NCBI GenBank assembly: GCA_029240655.1
Contig: JARDZW010000008.1
Coordinates: forward strand, 1 to 35,660
Reading direction: 5' to 3'
Length of the DNA stretch: 35,660 bases
DNA from: Chloroflexota bacterium
GTDB taxonomy: Bacteria > Chloroflexota > Limnocylindria > Limnocylindrales > CSP1-4
Of this stretch, positions 24,273 through 33,077 are shown piece after piece (the first letter of the stretch is position 1; each line of letters opens with the position of its first letter). The position numbers were made by a program, and so were the translations under genes. A model generated the notes under the pieces. It searched no databases, was not told the origin of the DNA, and was given only the letters and a program-made list of their open reading frames with translations.

Positions 24273-25423
24273 CGGGGGCCGGCACGGCGCCCGCGATCGA
24301 GCTGATCAATGTCACGAAGCGCTACGGCGAGGCCGTGGCCCTCGACCGGGTCTCACTCCAGATCGAGTCGGGCGAGTTCTTCTGCCTGTTGGGCCCGTCC
24401 GGTTGCGGCAAGACCACCACGCTCAACCTCATCGGCGGGTTCATCCCGCTCACGTCCGGGGAGCTGCGCATCGAGGGGCAACGGGTGAACGACCTGCCGC
24501 CGCACCAGCGGGACGTGAACACCGTGTTCCAGAACTACGCGCTCTTCCCGCACATGTCCGTCGCCGACAACGTCGCATTCGGGCTGCGGATGGAGAGCCT
24601 GCCCGATGACGAGATCGGCAGGCGCGTCGGCGAGTATCTCGAGCTGGTCGGCCTATCCGAATACCGCGACCGGTACCCCGGGCAGTTGTCGGGCGGACAG
24701 GCCCAGCGGGTCGCACTTGCTCGGGCCCTGGCGAAGCGACCGACCGTCCTGCTCCTCGACGAGCCGCTGGGGGCGCTCGATCTCAAGCTCCGCAAGCAGA
24801 TGCAGGTCGAGCTGGCGCGCATCCACCGCCAGGTCGGCACGACCTTCGTGTTCGTGACCCACGACCAGGAAGAAGCGCTCTCGATGGCCACGCGGATCGC
24901 GGTCATGGCCGGCGGCCACGTTCGCCAGATCGGGACACCGCGCGAGATCTACCTGGGACCGGTCGACCGGTTCGTCGCCGATTTCATCGGCGAATCGAAC
25001 TTCCTCGACGGGCGCGTCGCCTCCAACGGCCAGGGGCCCGCCTTCCAGCTGAGCAACGGCACGGTCGTCCCCATTCCGACGGAGCCCGACGGGACGCAGA
25101 ACGGTCGTGTCGCGCTGATGATCCGGCCCGAATCGGTCGGTGTCGGCCGGGGAGCGCCGGGCGGCATGACGCCGAACGTCGTGATCGACGGCCGGGCGAC
25201 GAACGTCGCATTCATGGGTAATCACACCAGGATCACGGTCCAGACCGACGCCGGGATCCTCGTCGCACTTCGGTTCCATGGCGAGTCGGACGAGCAGGCT
25301 GTCGAGGAGGAGATGTTGGATCAAGAGGTGCACGTTTGGTGGGATCCGCGCGAGTCAACGGTCGTCACAGCCGACGATCTACGGGGATCGGAAGAAGAAC
25401 TTCGAGGAGGTCCTGAGGGATGA
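24269..25423 (+). CDS. ABC transporter ATP-binding protein, PotA-like
   Basis: A 384-residue ATPase for a PotABCD-type importer. Walker A is GPSGCGKTT (42-50), the Q-loop is FQNY (around Gln88), the signature LSGGQ is at 140-144, Walker B LLLDEP at 161-166, and the H-loop is VTHDQEEA. After the nucleotide-binding domain (about 10-245) comes the C-terminal TOBE domain (about 265-365), as in PotA/FbpC-type subunits. The ATG overlaps the lacI stop and its own stop overlaps the binding-protein start, both as ATGA. It energises uptake through the two permeases at 26546 and 27456. Similarity is to the spermidine/putrescine/opine group, but the neighbourhood points to a sugar- or cyclitol-like, perhaps amino-bearing, substrate. 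Confidence 0.93.
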   Translation: MTGAGTAPAIELINVTKRYGEAVALDRVSLQIESGEFFCLLGPSGCGKTTTLNLIGGFIPLTSGELRIEGQRVNDLPPHQRDVNTVFQNYALFPHMSVADNVAFGLRMESLPDDEIGRRVGEYLELVGLSEYRDRYPGQLSGGQAQRVALARALAKRPTVLLLDEPLGALDLKLRKQMQVELARIHRQVGTTFVFVTHDQEEALSMATRIAVMAGGHVRQIGTPREIYLGPVDRFVADFIGESNFLDGRVASNGQGPAFQLSNGTVVPIPTEPDGTQNGRVALMIRPESVGVGRGAPGGMTPNVVIDGRATNVAFMGNHTRITVQTDAGILVALRFHGESDEQAVEEEMLDQEVHVWWDPRESTVVTADDLRGSEEELRGGPEG

Positions 25424-26535
25424 ACGCGATCGACAATCAACTGTCACGGCGTCGCTTTCTCCAGGCGTCGGCGGCCGTCGGCGCCGCGGTCTCACTGGGA
25501 GGGATCACCGCCGCCTGCAACGCCATCGGCGGGACGGCGCAGGGCGGGACGTTCAACTGGATGACCTGGGGCGACCATTACATCGACACGCAGCTCAAGG
25601 CCATCGAAGCGTCCGACAAGATCATCGCCCAGATCAGTGAGCTCGCCGGCAACGCCGAAGGGTTCGCCAAGCTGAAGGAAGTCAAAGGCGAGCTCGACAT
25701 GATCTCGGGCGACGCCCTGTGGGTGCCCGACGCCTACTTCGCCGAGGGGCTCATCGAGCCGTTCGACATCAACTCGCTGAAGGTCTCCTCGCAGCTGTAC
25801 TCATTTGCGCGGGAGTTCGACATCTGGACGACGCCCGACGGCTATCTCGGCTACCCCTTCGGCTGGTCGCCGATCAGCATCTACTACAACGTGGCTGAGG
25901 TCAGCCCCGCACCTGACTCGTGGGGCGTGCTCCTCGATCCCAAGTACAAGGGGCGCATCGTCATCGAGAACCAGCCCGAAGAGATCGTCGCGTACATGGG
26001 CAAGGCATCCGGTGTCGACGACGTTTACAACATGACCGACGACCAGCTGGCCACGGTCAAGGGACTGCTCGAGCAACTCAAGCCCAACGTCCTCAAGTTC
26101 GCGCAGCAGGCCACCGACAGCGTCAACGCGATGACGAGCGGGGAGGCGTGGCTCATCACCGGCAATCTCGGCAACGAGGACCGGGTCAAGGACGCCGGAG
26201 GACCGGAGATCAAGGGGTTCATCCCCAAGGAAGGCACCGTCGGCTGGATGGATGCCGAGATGATCGTCAAGGACGGTGCCAACAAGGCGCTGCTCTTCCC
26301 CTATCTGGAGAAGGCCGAGGTGGCCGAGAATATCGCCGCCAACTTCATCACCCACGGCCGACCACTCTTCAACGAGGCGGCCTACCAGGTCCTTGTCAAC
26401 CAGGGGGAGCAGGACCGCGCTGACCGGTATCTCTACAACAAGGCCGAGGAGACCCTGGCCAAGACGACGTTGAAGGGACCCGGCACGTCGACCGAGAAGT
26501 CGATCCAGCTCTTCAACGAAGTCTTCGGAGCGTAG
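25420..26535 (+). CDS. extracellular solute-binding lipoprotein, PotD-like
   Basis: A 371-residue binding protein. The N-terminus has a twin-arginine motif (SRRRFLQ, 9-15), a hydrophobic stretch and a lipobox-like GGITAAC with Cys33, so it is probably exported by Tat and lipid-anchored on the outer face of the membrane. The mature part is a type 2 periplasmic-binding fold of the PotD/spermidine-putrescine class, with segments FNWMTWGDHYID, DLIS-like DMISGDALWVPDAYFAEGLIEPFD and YPFGWSPISIYYN. The acidic ligand-binding residues typical of polyamine binders cannot be judged without alignment. Its place between the ATPase and permeases and the ATGA overlap make its transport role secure. Substrate is unknown. 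Confidence 0.9.
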   Translation: MNAIDNQLSRRRFLQASAAVGAAVSLGGITAACNAIGGTAQGGTFNWMTWGDHYIDTQLKAIEASDKIIAQISELAGNAEGFAKLKEVKGELDMISGDALWVPDAYFAEGLIEPFDINSLKVSSQLYSFAREFDIWTTPDGYLGYPFGWSPISIYYNVAEVSPAPDSWGVLLDPKYKGRIVIENQPEEIVAYMGKASGVDDVYNMTDDQLATVKGLLEQLKPNVLKFAQQATDSVNAMTSGEAWLITGNLGNEDRVKDAGGPEIKGFIPKEGTVGWMDAEMIVKDGANKALLFPYLEKAEVAENIAANFITHGRPLFNEAAYQVLVNQGEQDRADRYLYNKAEETLAKTTLKGPGTSTEKSIQLFNEVFGA

Positions 26536-26545
26536 CTGGCCGACC

Positions 26546-27463
26546 ATGGCGTCCGAGATCGTCGGCGGGGCCGCACTGGCTCCGCCGACGGCGATCGGCG
26601 TGAGGCGGGGTGCCCGCCTGCGTCAGCTCGCGCCGTTCCTTCCGGCGGCGGTCATCATCGTCGGCCTGTTCCTGGTTCCCCTCGCTTTGATGTTCGCGTT
26701 CTCGTTCTGGTCGACGGACGAGAACCTCGATGTCATCCCCGTCTGGACGCTCGAGAACTACCAGAACTTCTTCACGAACCCGACCTACGTCCGAACGCTC
26801 TTCAAGACCATGGTGATCGGGACCGGCGTCACGATCGTGTGTCTGGCCGTCGCGTTCGCCGTCGCCTACTTCCTCGCGCGCTATGTCTCGCGGCAGTGGG
26901 CCCGGATCGCCCTCCTGGTCATCATCGTCCCGTTCTGGACGAGCTACCTGCTGCGCGTGTACTCCTGGCAGGCGATCCTGGGCGAGCGCGGCGCCCTCAA
27001 CCAGGTCCTCGTCGGGCTCGGCATCATCGATGAGCCGTCGCTGCTGTTCGTGTACAACGACTTCGGGACGTTCATCGTGCTCGTGTACCTGTACATCCCG
27101 TTCGCTGCCCTCGTCCTGTACGCGTCGCTCGAGCGATTCGACTTCACCCAGCTGACGGCGGCCCAGGACCTCGGAGCGAGCCCGATCCGTGCATTCCGAC
27201 ACGTGCTGCTGCCGCAGATCCGGCCGGGCCTGATCACCGCCTGCATCTTCGTCTTCATCCCGATCCTGGGCGAGTTCCTGACACCCTCGATGGTCGGCGG
27301 CGCACAGGGCCTGCTGATCGCGAACCTGCTGGCCAACTTCTTCAAGAACGCGCTCATCCCGGAGGGTGCGGCAGTCGGATTCCTGATCGCCGCGTTCGTC
27401 ACCGTGCTGCTGATCGTGTTCCGCCGCTACCTGCGGATCGAGGACGTGGTGGTCCGTGGCTAG
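26546..27463 (+). CDS. ABC transporter permease, PotB-like
   Basis: A 305-residue integral membrane protein with about six membrane segments: 32-52, roughly 90-112, 117-138, a pair at 165-195, and 225-290. The permease EAA-loop appears as LTAAQDLGASPIRAFRHVLLPQIRPGL, which contacts the ATPase. The start ATG at 26546 follows the binding-protein stop by ten bases. The C-terminus overlaps the second permease by 8 bases. It forms the transmembrane channel with the PotC-like subunit. Family assignment is clear from the EAA motif and gene order. Confidence 0.92.
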   Translation: MASEIVGGAALAPPTAIGVRRGARLRQLAPFLPAAVIIVGLFLVPLALMFAFSFWSTDENLDVIPVWTLENYQNFFTNPTYVRTLFKTMVIGTGVTIVCLAVAFAVAYFLARYVSRQWARIALLVIIVPFWTSYLLRVYSWQAILGERGALNQVLVGLGIIDEPSLLFVYNDFGTFIVLVYLYIPFAALVLYASLERFDFTQLTAAQDLGASPIRAFRHVLLPQIRPGLITACIFVFIPILGEFLTPSMVGGAQGLLIANLLANFFKNALIPEGAAVGFLIAAFVTVLLIVFRRYLRIEDVVVRG

Positions 27464-28319
27464 CCGAGCTGATCCGCTCGAGACGATGCCCGTCAGCCGC
27501 CATGGGGGCACGGTGCGCTGGTCGCTGCGGCTGGTGTTCGGAGCCCTGATCGTGTTCCTGTACCTGCCGATCCTCTTCATGGTCGTGTTCTCGTTCGACG
27601 AGGGCGCCACGCCGGGCCTGCCGATCACGGGCTTCACGCTCCATTGGTACGAGGCCATGCTCAACAACCGGGTCCTGCTCCGGGCGGTGGGCAATTCGAT
27701 CATCGTGGCGGTCATCGTCTCTATCCTGGCGACGATCATCGGGACCATGGCCGCCTTCGTCCTGGTCCGCGCCCGCATCCGCTTCCCGAACGCCACGCGC
27801 ATCGCGTTCACCCTCCCGATCATGGTCCCGGGCGTGCTGATCGGCGTGTCGCTGCTGATCTACTTCGCGCGCGTGCTGGACTTCTCGCTCTCGCTGGGGA
27901 CCGTGATCGCCGGACACCTCGTGGTCACCGTGCCGTTCGTGGTCCTCATCGTGGCCAGCCGGCTACAGAGCTTCGACCGATTCCTCGAGTGGGCTGCCGC
28001 GGACCTCGGTGCGTCGCCCCGCCAGGCGATCCGCCACATCGTGCTGCCCCTCATCGCCCCGGCGATCCTGGCCGGCGCCTTGATCAGCGTGACGTTGTCG
28101 ATCGACGAGTTCGTCATCACGTGGTTCACGGTCGGCTCGCAGCCAACGCTGCCGACGTTCATCTACACGCGGGTGAAGTTCGGGGTCACCCCGGAGGTCA
28201 ATGCCGTCGCAACGGTCATGCTGGTCCTTACGCTCGGGACGCTCGGTCTGGCCGGGGTCGCCATGGGTCGCGCGCGGCGATTGACCGGCCGGATGCGACG
28301 ACGGCGGCAGGCTGGCTGA
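27456..28319 (+). CDS. ABC transporter permease, PotC-like
   Basis: A 287-residue permease starting at GTG 27456 within the end of the PotB-like gene. Several hydrophobic helices are seen: about 28-50, 80-105, 118-140, 145-170, 200-222 and 245-268. The EAA-loop is AAADLGASPRQAIRHIVLPLIAPAIL. The sequence ends in an Arg-rich cytoplasmic tail. It pairs with the upstream permease. The stop codon shares one base with the start of the alcohol dehydrogenase gene (TGATG), which puts that enzyme in the same transcript as the transporter and suggests it acts on the imported compound. Confidence 0.92.
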   Translation: MASRADPLETMPVSRHGGTVRWSLRLVFGALIVFLYLPILFMVVFSFDEGATPGLPITGFTLHWYEAMLNNRVLLRAVGNSIIVAVIVSILATIIGTMAAFVLVRARIRFPNATRIAFTLPIMVPGVLIGVSLLIYFARVLDFSLSLGTVIAGHLVVTVPFVVLIVASRLQSFDRFLEWAAADLGASPRQAIRHIVLPLIAPAILAGALISVTLSIDEFVITWFTVGSQPTLPTFIYTRVKFGVTPEVNAVATVMLVLTLGTLGLAGVAMGRARRLTGRMRRRRQAG

Positions 28320-29347
28320 TGCGGGCCGCGGTCTTCAAGGGCGCCGGCGTCCTTGCGCTCGAGGACGTCCCGGAGCCGGCGGTCGACGCCGACGACGACG
28401 TCATCATCGAAGTCGAGGCGTGCGGCATCTGTGGCAGCGACCTCCAGATCCTCAACGTCCCGCCGGGCCACCCCGCGGACCCCGGCGTGATCCTGGGTCA
28501 TGAGTTCATCGGCCGCGTGACCGCGCTGGGGAGCAGCGCGGGCGCTGGAGCGCTCGAGGTCGGGCAGCGCGTCGTGGTCGACCCGGACCCCAAGTGCGGC
28601 ATGTGCGGTCCGTGCCGCGCGGGACGCCCGGCCAGCTGCGAGAACATCCGCGCGCTCGGTGTCTTCCAGCATGGAGCCCTGGCGCCGCTGATCAAGGCGC
28701 CGGCCGAGTTCACGTTCCCACTCTCGGAGGCGCCAGCGGCGGCGATCGCGTCGCTCATCGAGCCGCTCGCCTGCGTGGTCAACAGCGTCAACAAGGCGAA
28801 CCCGCGGCCAGGTGAGTCGGCGATCATCTTCGGGGCCGGCGCGATCGGCTGCCTCTTCCTCGCGATGTTCAAGGCGGCTGGTGCGGGCCCGGTCATCGTC
28901 GTCGAGCCGCAGGCCCCGCGCGCGGCCGTCGCCAGGTCCGTCGGGGCCGACATCGTGGTCACGCCCGACGAGCTGGACGCTGCAAGGCGTTCGCTGCTGC
29001 CGCATGGCGCGGATGTCATCGTCGATGCCGTGGGCAGCCAGCTCGGGACGGCCATCGAGCACGCGGCCCTCGGCGGCCGCATCGCCCTGTTCGGGATGAA
29101 CCAGACGGCCCGACCGGCGGTCCAGCAGTACACGATCACCGAGCGCTCACTGTCGGTCCTCGGCACCTACATCACGGCCTTCACCTTCCCGACCGCGATC
29201 CGGCTCGTCGAGGGTGGCACCCTGCCCCTCGAGCCGATCGTCACGCACGTCCTGCCCCTCGAACGGGTGGGCGAAGGTCTCGACCTGCTGCGGTCCGGCA
29301 GCGCGACGAAGGTCGTGATCACGCCCGGCGCCGCCCCAGCTTCGTGA
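28319..29347 (+). CDS. zinc-dependent medium-chain alcohol/polyol dehydrogenase
   Basis: A 342-residue MDR-family enzyme. Catalytic-zinc residues are Cys38 (CGICGSD) and His61-Glu62 (GHEF); the structural zinc is held by four cysteines in CGMCGPCRAGRPASC (93, 96, 99, 107). The nucleotide-binding domain shows IIFGAGAIGCLFLAMFKAAGAGPVIVVEP. Such enzymes oxidise secondary alcohols and polyols such as threonine, sorbitol or inositol derivatives with NAD(P). Translation is coupled to the PotC-like gene (TGATG), so it is likely the first enzyme after uptake. The substrate is not determined. It reads toward a truncated epimerase remnant that begins right at its stop codon. Confidence 0.92.
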   Translation: MRAAVFKGAGVLALEDVPEPAVDADDDVIIEVEACGICGSDLQILNVPPGHPADPGVILGHEFIGRVTALGSSAGAGALEVGQRVVVDPDPKCGMCGPCRAGRPASCENIRALGVFQHGALAPLIKAPAEFTFPLSEAPAAAIASLIEPLACVVNSVNKANPRPGESAIIFGAGAIGCLFLAMFKAAGAGPVIVVEPQAPRAAVARSVGADIVVTPDELDAARRSLLPHGADVIVDAVGSQLGTAIEHAALGGRIALFGMNQTARPAVQQYTITERSLSVLGTYITAFTFPTAIRLVEGGTLPLEPIVTHVLPLERVGEGLDLLRSGSATKVVITPGAAPAS

Positions 29348-29600
29348 GTGCGGGGCCCTGGAACTGGGCCTGCACACCGACTCGCGACAGCGCTCGTTCG
29401 ACGACCCGGCGCGCCGGGCGTGGGTCTTCCGGACGGCCGGGCCCGTCCACGGCCACGGATTCTGGTCCGCGTTCGTCGCCGCATGGCGCGATGTCGGCTA
29501 CGAGGACATGCTCGCGATCGAGAACGAGGGCACCCGGCTGACGCCGGTGGCGGCCGTCCGTCAGGCCGACCGGTTCATCCGCTCCGTCCTCGACGGCTGA
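29346..29600 (+). pseudogene. C-terminal remnant of a sugar-phosphate isomerase/epimerase (no start codon)
   Basis: About 85 codons in one frame end at TGA 29598-29600. The translation includes LGLHTDSRQRSFDDPARRAW, VFRTAGPVHGHGFWSAF, VAAWRDVGYEDMLAIENEG and a final helix, which looks like the last quarter of xylose-isomerase-like TIM-barrel proteins (the RSWVFRTVGYGHD...FW...SALR.VGYDGVLSIEHE region). No ATG, GTG or TTG precedes the conserved part within the fragment, and the frame is closed upstream at 29097-29099 inside the dehydrogenase. The rest of the barrel is absent. It is therefore probably the residue of a deletion that removed about 230 codons between the dehydrogenase and this point. 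It might alternatively be an assembly artefact. Confidence 0.7.
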
Positions 29601-29609
29601 GCCGCCCCG

Positions 29610-30920
29610 TCAGGCAGGGATCGGCGGAGCCCCGACCGTCTCCATGATCCGCTCGGGATCCGCCAGCACCTCGCGGATGGTCGCGGCGTAGGCCTCGATG
29701 ACCTCGACCGGCTGGACGAAGATCGGGTGCTTCATGTCGCAGATCACGAGCGACGAGTCGAGAAGTGCCGTCGCCTCCGGGAAGTCCGCGACGTCGTAGG
29801 TGATGTCGCGGCCGGCCGGCGGCTGCGTCCACGGGAACGCTCCGCCGAAGCCCTCGCGGTTCTGGAAGATCGGGAAGGCCGGTGCCGGTTCGGTGTGCCA
29901 TAGCTCACATCCGACGCCCAGGGCCTGCAGGGTTTGGCCGAGCGCATCCCGAAAGACGGTCGGTTGTACGTGACCGAGACCGATCGCGGCAGGATCCAGG
30001 CGGACCCGGTACTCGTAATAGCTCGACGTCCGATCGGGCGGGATGTACGGCGGCGTGATGCCGGGCACGTCGGCCAGCTGCTCGGTCAGGTACGCGGCAT
30101 TCCGCTGACCCGTCGCGACGTACTCGGGCAGGCGCTTGAGCTGCGAGCGTGCCAGCGCCGCGGGCATCTCCTGGTGGCGGTAGTTCCAGCCGACCGAATG
30201 CACCGTGTAGGGCCGGAAGTTCCAGCCGGTCAGCTTCCCGAGCTCCGGGATGTCCTCGCCGAACGTACGCAGACGTCGCGCCCGCCCGATGATGTCCGGG
30301 TCGTCGGCGACGAACAGGCCGCCCTCGCCACCGGTCAGGATCTTGCTCGAGTTCAAGCTGTAACAGCCGACCGTGCCCATGGACCCGACCTGTCGTCCCT
30401 TGTACGTGGCGCCATGCGCCTGGCAGGCATCCTCGATGACGTGGAGGCCGTGTCGGTCGGCGATGTCAAGGATCTCGTCCATGTCGCAGGGCAGGCCCTG
30501 GATGTGGACCGCGATGATCGCCCGCGTCCGCGGGCCGATCCTGGCCTCGATCTGACGGGCATCAAGCGTGTACGTCCGCGGATCGATGTCGACGAAGACG
30601 GGGATGCCGAGCTGCTGGAGGATCGGTTGCCAGGTTCCGGCGAAGGTGAACGACGTGGTGATGACCTCGTCGCCCGGCCGCAGGTCGATGCCGTACAGCG
30701 CGGCGTGGATGGCGGCCGTCCCGGAGTTGAAGAGCAGGCCGGTCGAGCGCCCGACGAACGCGGCCCATTCGTTCTCGAGGGCGGTCGATTCGGGGGCGCC
30801 GACGCCTCCGAGGATCTCGCGATCGAGCACGCTCATGACCGCGGCCTTGTCCTCCGGGCGGATGTCGGGCCAGCGGCGCTTCAGGCCCTCGGAAACACGG
30901 GTGCCATTGCGGGAATCCAT
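29610..30920 (-). CDS. DegT/DnrJ/EryC1/StrS-family PLP aminotransferase (second copy)
   Basis: A 436-residue PLP enzyme from the ATG at 30920; the upstream extension in the same frame has no family similarity. Signatures are LLFNSGTAAIHAALYG, GDEVITTSFTFAGTW, VIEDACQAHGATYKG with Asp164, and Lys193 in SLNSSKILTGGEGG as the Schiff-base lysine. It differs clearly from the DegT protein at 11578 and lacks its cysteine cluster, so it is not a recent duplicate. StsC-type scyllo-inosose aminotransferases fall in this family, but this group also includes many sugar aminotransferases. It is the last gene after transaldolase and iolB on the minus strand, 83 bases from iolB. A catabolic role, removing an amino group to yield a keto-cyclitol, is inferred. 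Confidence 0.9.
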   Translation of the reverse strand: MDSRNGTRVSEGLKRRWPDIRPEDKAAVMSVLDREILGGVGAPESTALENEWAAFVGRSTGLLFNSGTAAIHAALYGIDLRPGDEVITTSFTFAGTWQPILQQLGIPVFVDIDPRTYTLDARQIEARIGPRTRAIIAVHIQGLPCDMDEILDIADRHGLHVIEDACQAHGATYKGRQVGSMGTVGCYSLNSSKILTGGEGGLFVADDPDIIGRARRLRTFGEDIPELGKLTGWNFRPYTVHSVGWNYRHQEMPAALARSQLKRLPEYVATGQRNAAYLTEQLADVPGITPPYIPPDRTSSYYEYRVRLDPAAIGLGHVQPTVFRDALGQTLQALGVGCELWHTEPAPAFPIFQNREGFGGAFPWTQPPAGRDITYDVADFPEATALLDSSLVICDMKHPIFVQPVEVIEAYAATIREVLADPERIMETVGAPPIPA

Positions 30921-31003
30921 GGGTGGGGGTCCGTTCTGGTACGGCGTGACGGTGGCTCGATCGTACAGCACGGCGCCCTCGTCAAACAGGCCCGTCTCGC
31001 CCC

Positions 31004-31885
31004 TTACGCTGACCCGTTCCGCCCGAACGGCAAGCGTGGATCGACCGCCCCCTCCGCCCAGGTCGCGCGGACCCAGGCATGGGCCGGATCGTCGCAGGCG
31101 CGCCACGCGCGCTCGCCCGGTCCCGCCATCACATTGAGGTAATACAGGTCGTAGCCCGGGGCGGCCATCGCCGGCCCGTGCCAGCCGTGCGGGACCAGGA
31201 CGACGTCGCCGGTCCGGACCCTCGTGAGCAGCTCGATCGGGCGAGCGGGCGTGCCGTAGACATGCTGGTACGCGAGCCCGGGGCCCGCCGGACCATCCGC
31301 CACGACGTAGTGATAGATCTCTTCGAGCTCGGTTTCGTCCTCGCGCATCTCGTCGTGCTTGTGGGGTGGATACGACCCCCAGTTGCCGCCCGGGCTCAGC
31401 ACTTCGACCGCGATGAGCCGGTCCGCATCGAATCCGTCCGGCCTGGCGAAGTTGCGGACCTCGCGGGAGCTGACGCCCGCCCCGCGCAACTCGATGCCGA
31501 CCGCCGACGCGGCGACATGGCGCACCGGATAGCCCGGCTCCGCGCGGGCGGTCGCGACCGCGAAACGACCTCCGGCCGCGCTTTCGACCTGGATCGACGT
31601 GCTTGGGGGCGCGTAGAGGAAATCGGACGGGCCGGCCCAGACGCTCAGCCGGCCCGACAGGCGATAGCGCTCGCCGTCGGCCACGACGTCGAACCCTCCT
31701 TCCAGCGGCAGCACGGCGACCTCGTCACCGGCGGTGTCGAACGCCAGCGAACCGCCCGGTTCGAGGGCGCCGACGCGCAATCCCGAGAAGTGCCAGCCCG
31801 CCGACTCGGGTGTCAGGACGACCGACCAGCCGTCCGCCGCCAGCGATCCGGCGGGCCGGTAGAGGTTCGTCGCGACCTCGGTCAC
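31004..31885 (-). CDS. iolB: IolB, 5-deoxy-glucuronate isomerase
   Basis: A 293-residue bicupin. It has the IolB signatures SYPPHKHDE (171-179), LEEIYHY (187-193), VPHGWHGP (231-238) and YYLNVMAGPGERAW, which supply the metal-binding His/Glu set. IolB isomerises 5-deoxyglucuronate, the IolD product, to 2-deoxy-5-keto-gluconate. It starts with GTG overlapping the transaldolase stop by 4 bases (GTGA). Its partner genes iolD (17696) and iolE (12930, 33206) are in the same window but on other transcripts, so the pathway is split over at least two operons. Family assignment is secure. Confidence 0.95.
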   Translation of the reverse strand: MTEVATNLYRPAGSLAADGWSVVLTPESAGWHFSGLRVGALEPGGSLAFDTAGDEVAVLPLEGGFDVVADGERYRLSGRLSVWAGPSDFLYAPPSTSIQVESAAGGRFAVATARAEPGYPVRHVAASAVGIELRGAGVSSREVRNFARPDGFDADRLIAVEVLSPGGNWGSYPPHKHDEMREDETELEEIYHYVVADGPAGPGLAYQHVYGTPARPIELLTRVRTGDVVLVPHGWHGPAMAAPGYDLYYLNVMAGPGERAWRACDDPAHAWVRATWAEGAVDPRLPFGRNGSA

Positions 31886-33015
31886 GACGGGGTCGCGAGA
31901 TCCGGGTTCGGGACGAGCGCATCGGCGACCTGGTGGAGCAGCTCGTGATACGACCCGACGAACGCCCGGAGCGTCCGGGCGCTGGGACCGAACGCATCGA
32001 ACTCGTCGGGCGTCATCCCGTCGGGCTCGTAGGCGCGCACGAAATCCGGGAACCGGCTCTGCAGCTCATCGAGGACCGCCGGATCGATCGGATCGTCCAT
32101 CCGCGGCCGAACCTCGACCGACGACGCATTGAACCGGCGCTGCCAGGCCGACGGCATGGTCAGCACGACATCCCCGCCGATCAGCTCGGACCAGTGCAGG
32201 TGGTGCCGGATCGCCGCCCCGAGCGGCCGGGCCCGCAGGCCGCGTGCCTGGAACTCGGCCACGGTGCGCTTGAACACGGCGACTCCGGACCACGGGAGGG
32301 CCGCCGGATCCGCGACGATCCCGTCGCGCTCGGTCTGGACCTTCAGCCAGTCCTCGAGCCGGCCCATCATCACCGTGATGACCGGGCCCATGTCGTCGAC
32401 CGGAAGGCCGTCGGCCTCCCGCCGCCGCAGCCCGCGCTCGACGGCCTCGCCGGCCGCGACGGCCTGGGGCACGCTAAATGACACCGTGGCGTTGACGTTG
32501 ACGCCGCGGTAGGTCGCCTCCTCCATGACCCGGACGCCGACGTTGGTGGCCGGGAACTTGACGATGATGTTGGGTGCCAGCGAGGCGAAGTGCTCGCCCT
32601 GGGCGAGCATCCGGTCGAACGAGCGGAACAGGGTGGGATCGGTCTGCATCGAGAGCCGGCCCTGGCGCCCGCCGGACGCCTCGAAGGCCGGGAGGAGCAG
32701 TGGAGCCGCGCGGAGCGACATCGCCTCGACGATGGCCCAGGCGAGGTCGATCTCGGTGGCAGCCGGGAGGTCCTCGGCGAGCGTTCGAACGCGGCCGCGC
32801 CAGTGCTTAGGATCGGCTTTCCAGACATCCGCCACGATCGTCGGATTGGCGGTCGCGCCGACTGCCCCGAACGAGATCGCGTATTCCAGCTCATCGACCG
32901 CGCAGGAGTCGTTCCAGATGTCGGTCGCGGTCGTGGCGATCGTGCGCCCCAGCGGGCTGTCCGCGAGCGCCAGCCCGGCGCCCTTCGCCATCGTCTCCGT
33001 GGGCCCTGCCACCAT
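31882..33015 (-). CDS. transaldolase-family protein in an iol operon
   Basis: A 377-residue protein with the transaldolase/TalA-B TIM-barrel signatures: an early SFGAVGATANPTIV (matching the family's GVTSNPSI), TDIWND near 31-36, QTDPTLF around 124-130, and the Schiff-base lysine Lys153 in NIIVKFPATN with the following RGVNVNATVSFSVPQA. The ATG at 33015 is preceded by GGGAGG at good spacing. Transaldolase transfers a dihydroxyacetone group between sugar phosphates. It is not a standard member of the inositol pathway, so either it serves general pentose handling or, as a relative with altered specificity, it acts on a pathway intermediate. It is the first gene of transaldolase-iolB-degT. An operator-like palindrome lies 62 bases upstream. 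Confidence 0.82.
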   Translation of the reverse strand: MVAGPTETMAKGAGLALADSPLGRTIATTATDIWNDSCAVDELEYAISFGAVGATANPTIVADVWKADPKHWRGRVRTLAEDLPAATEIDLAWAIVEAMSLRAAPLLLPAFEASGGRQGRLSMQTDPTLFRSFDRMLAQGEHFASLAPNIIVKFPATNVGVRVMEEATYRGVNVNATVSFSVPQAVAAGEAVERGLRRREADGLPVDDMGPVITVMMGRLEDWLKVQTERDGIVADPAALPWSGVAVFKRTVAEFQARGLRARPLGAAIRHHLHWSELIGGDVVLTMPSAWQRRFNASSVEVRPRMDDPIDPAVLDELQSRFPDFVRAYEPDGMTPDEFDAFGPSARTLRAFVGSYHELLHQVADALVPNPDLATPS

Positions 33016-33077
33016 GCATCCTCCCGCCGATCCGGCATTGACACTCGCTGGTGCCGCACGATACCGTCCGCGAACAA

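Noticed and set aside
29344-29541. GTG-started plus-strand frame beginning at the dehydrogenase stop
   Set aside because: Another frame over the same bases matches the C-terminus of sugar isomerases/epimerases, so this one is a shadow.
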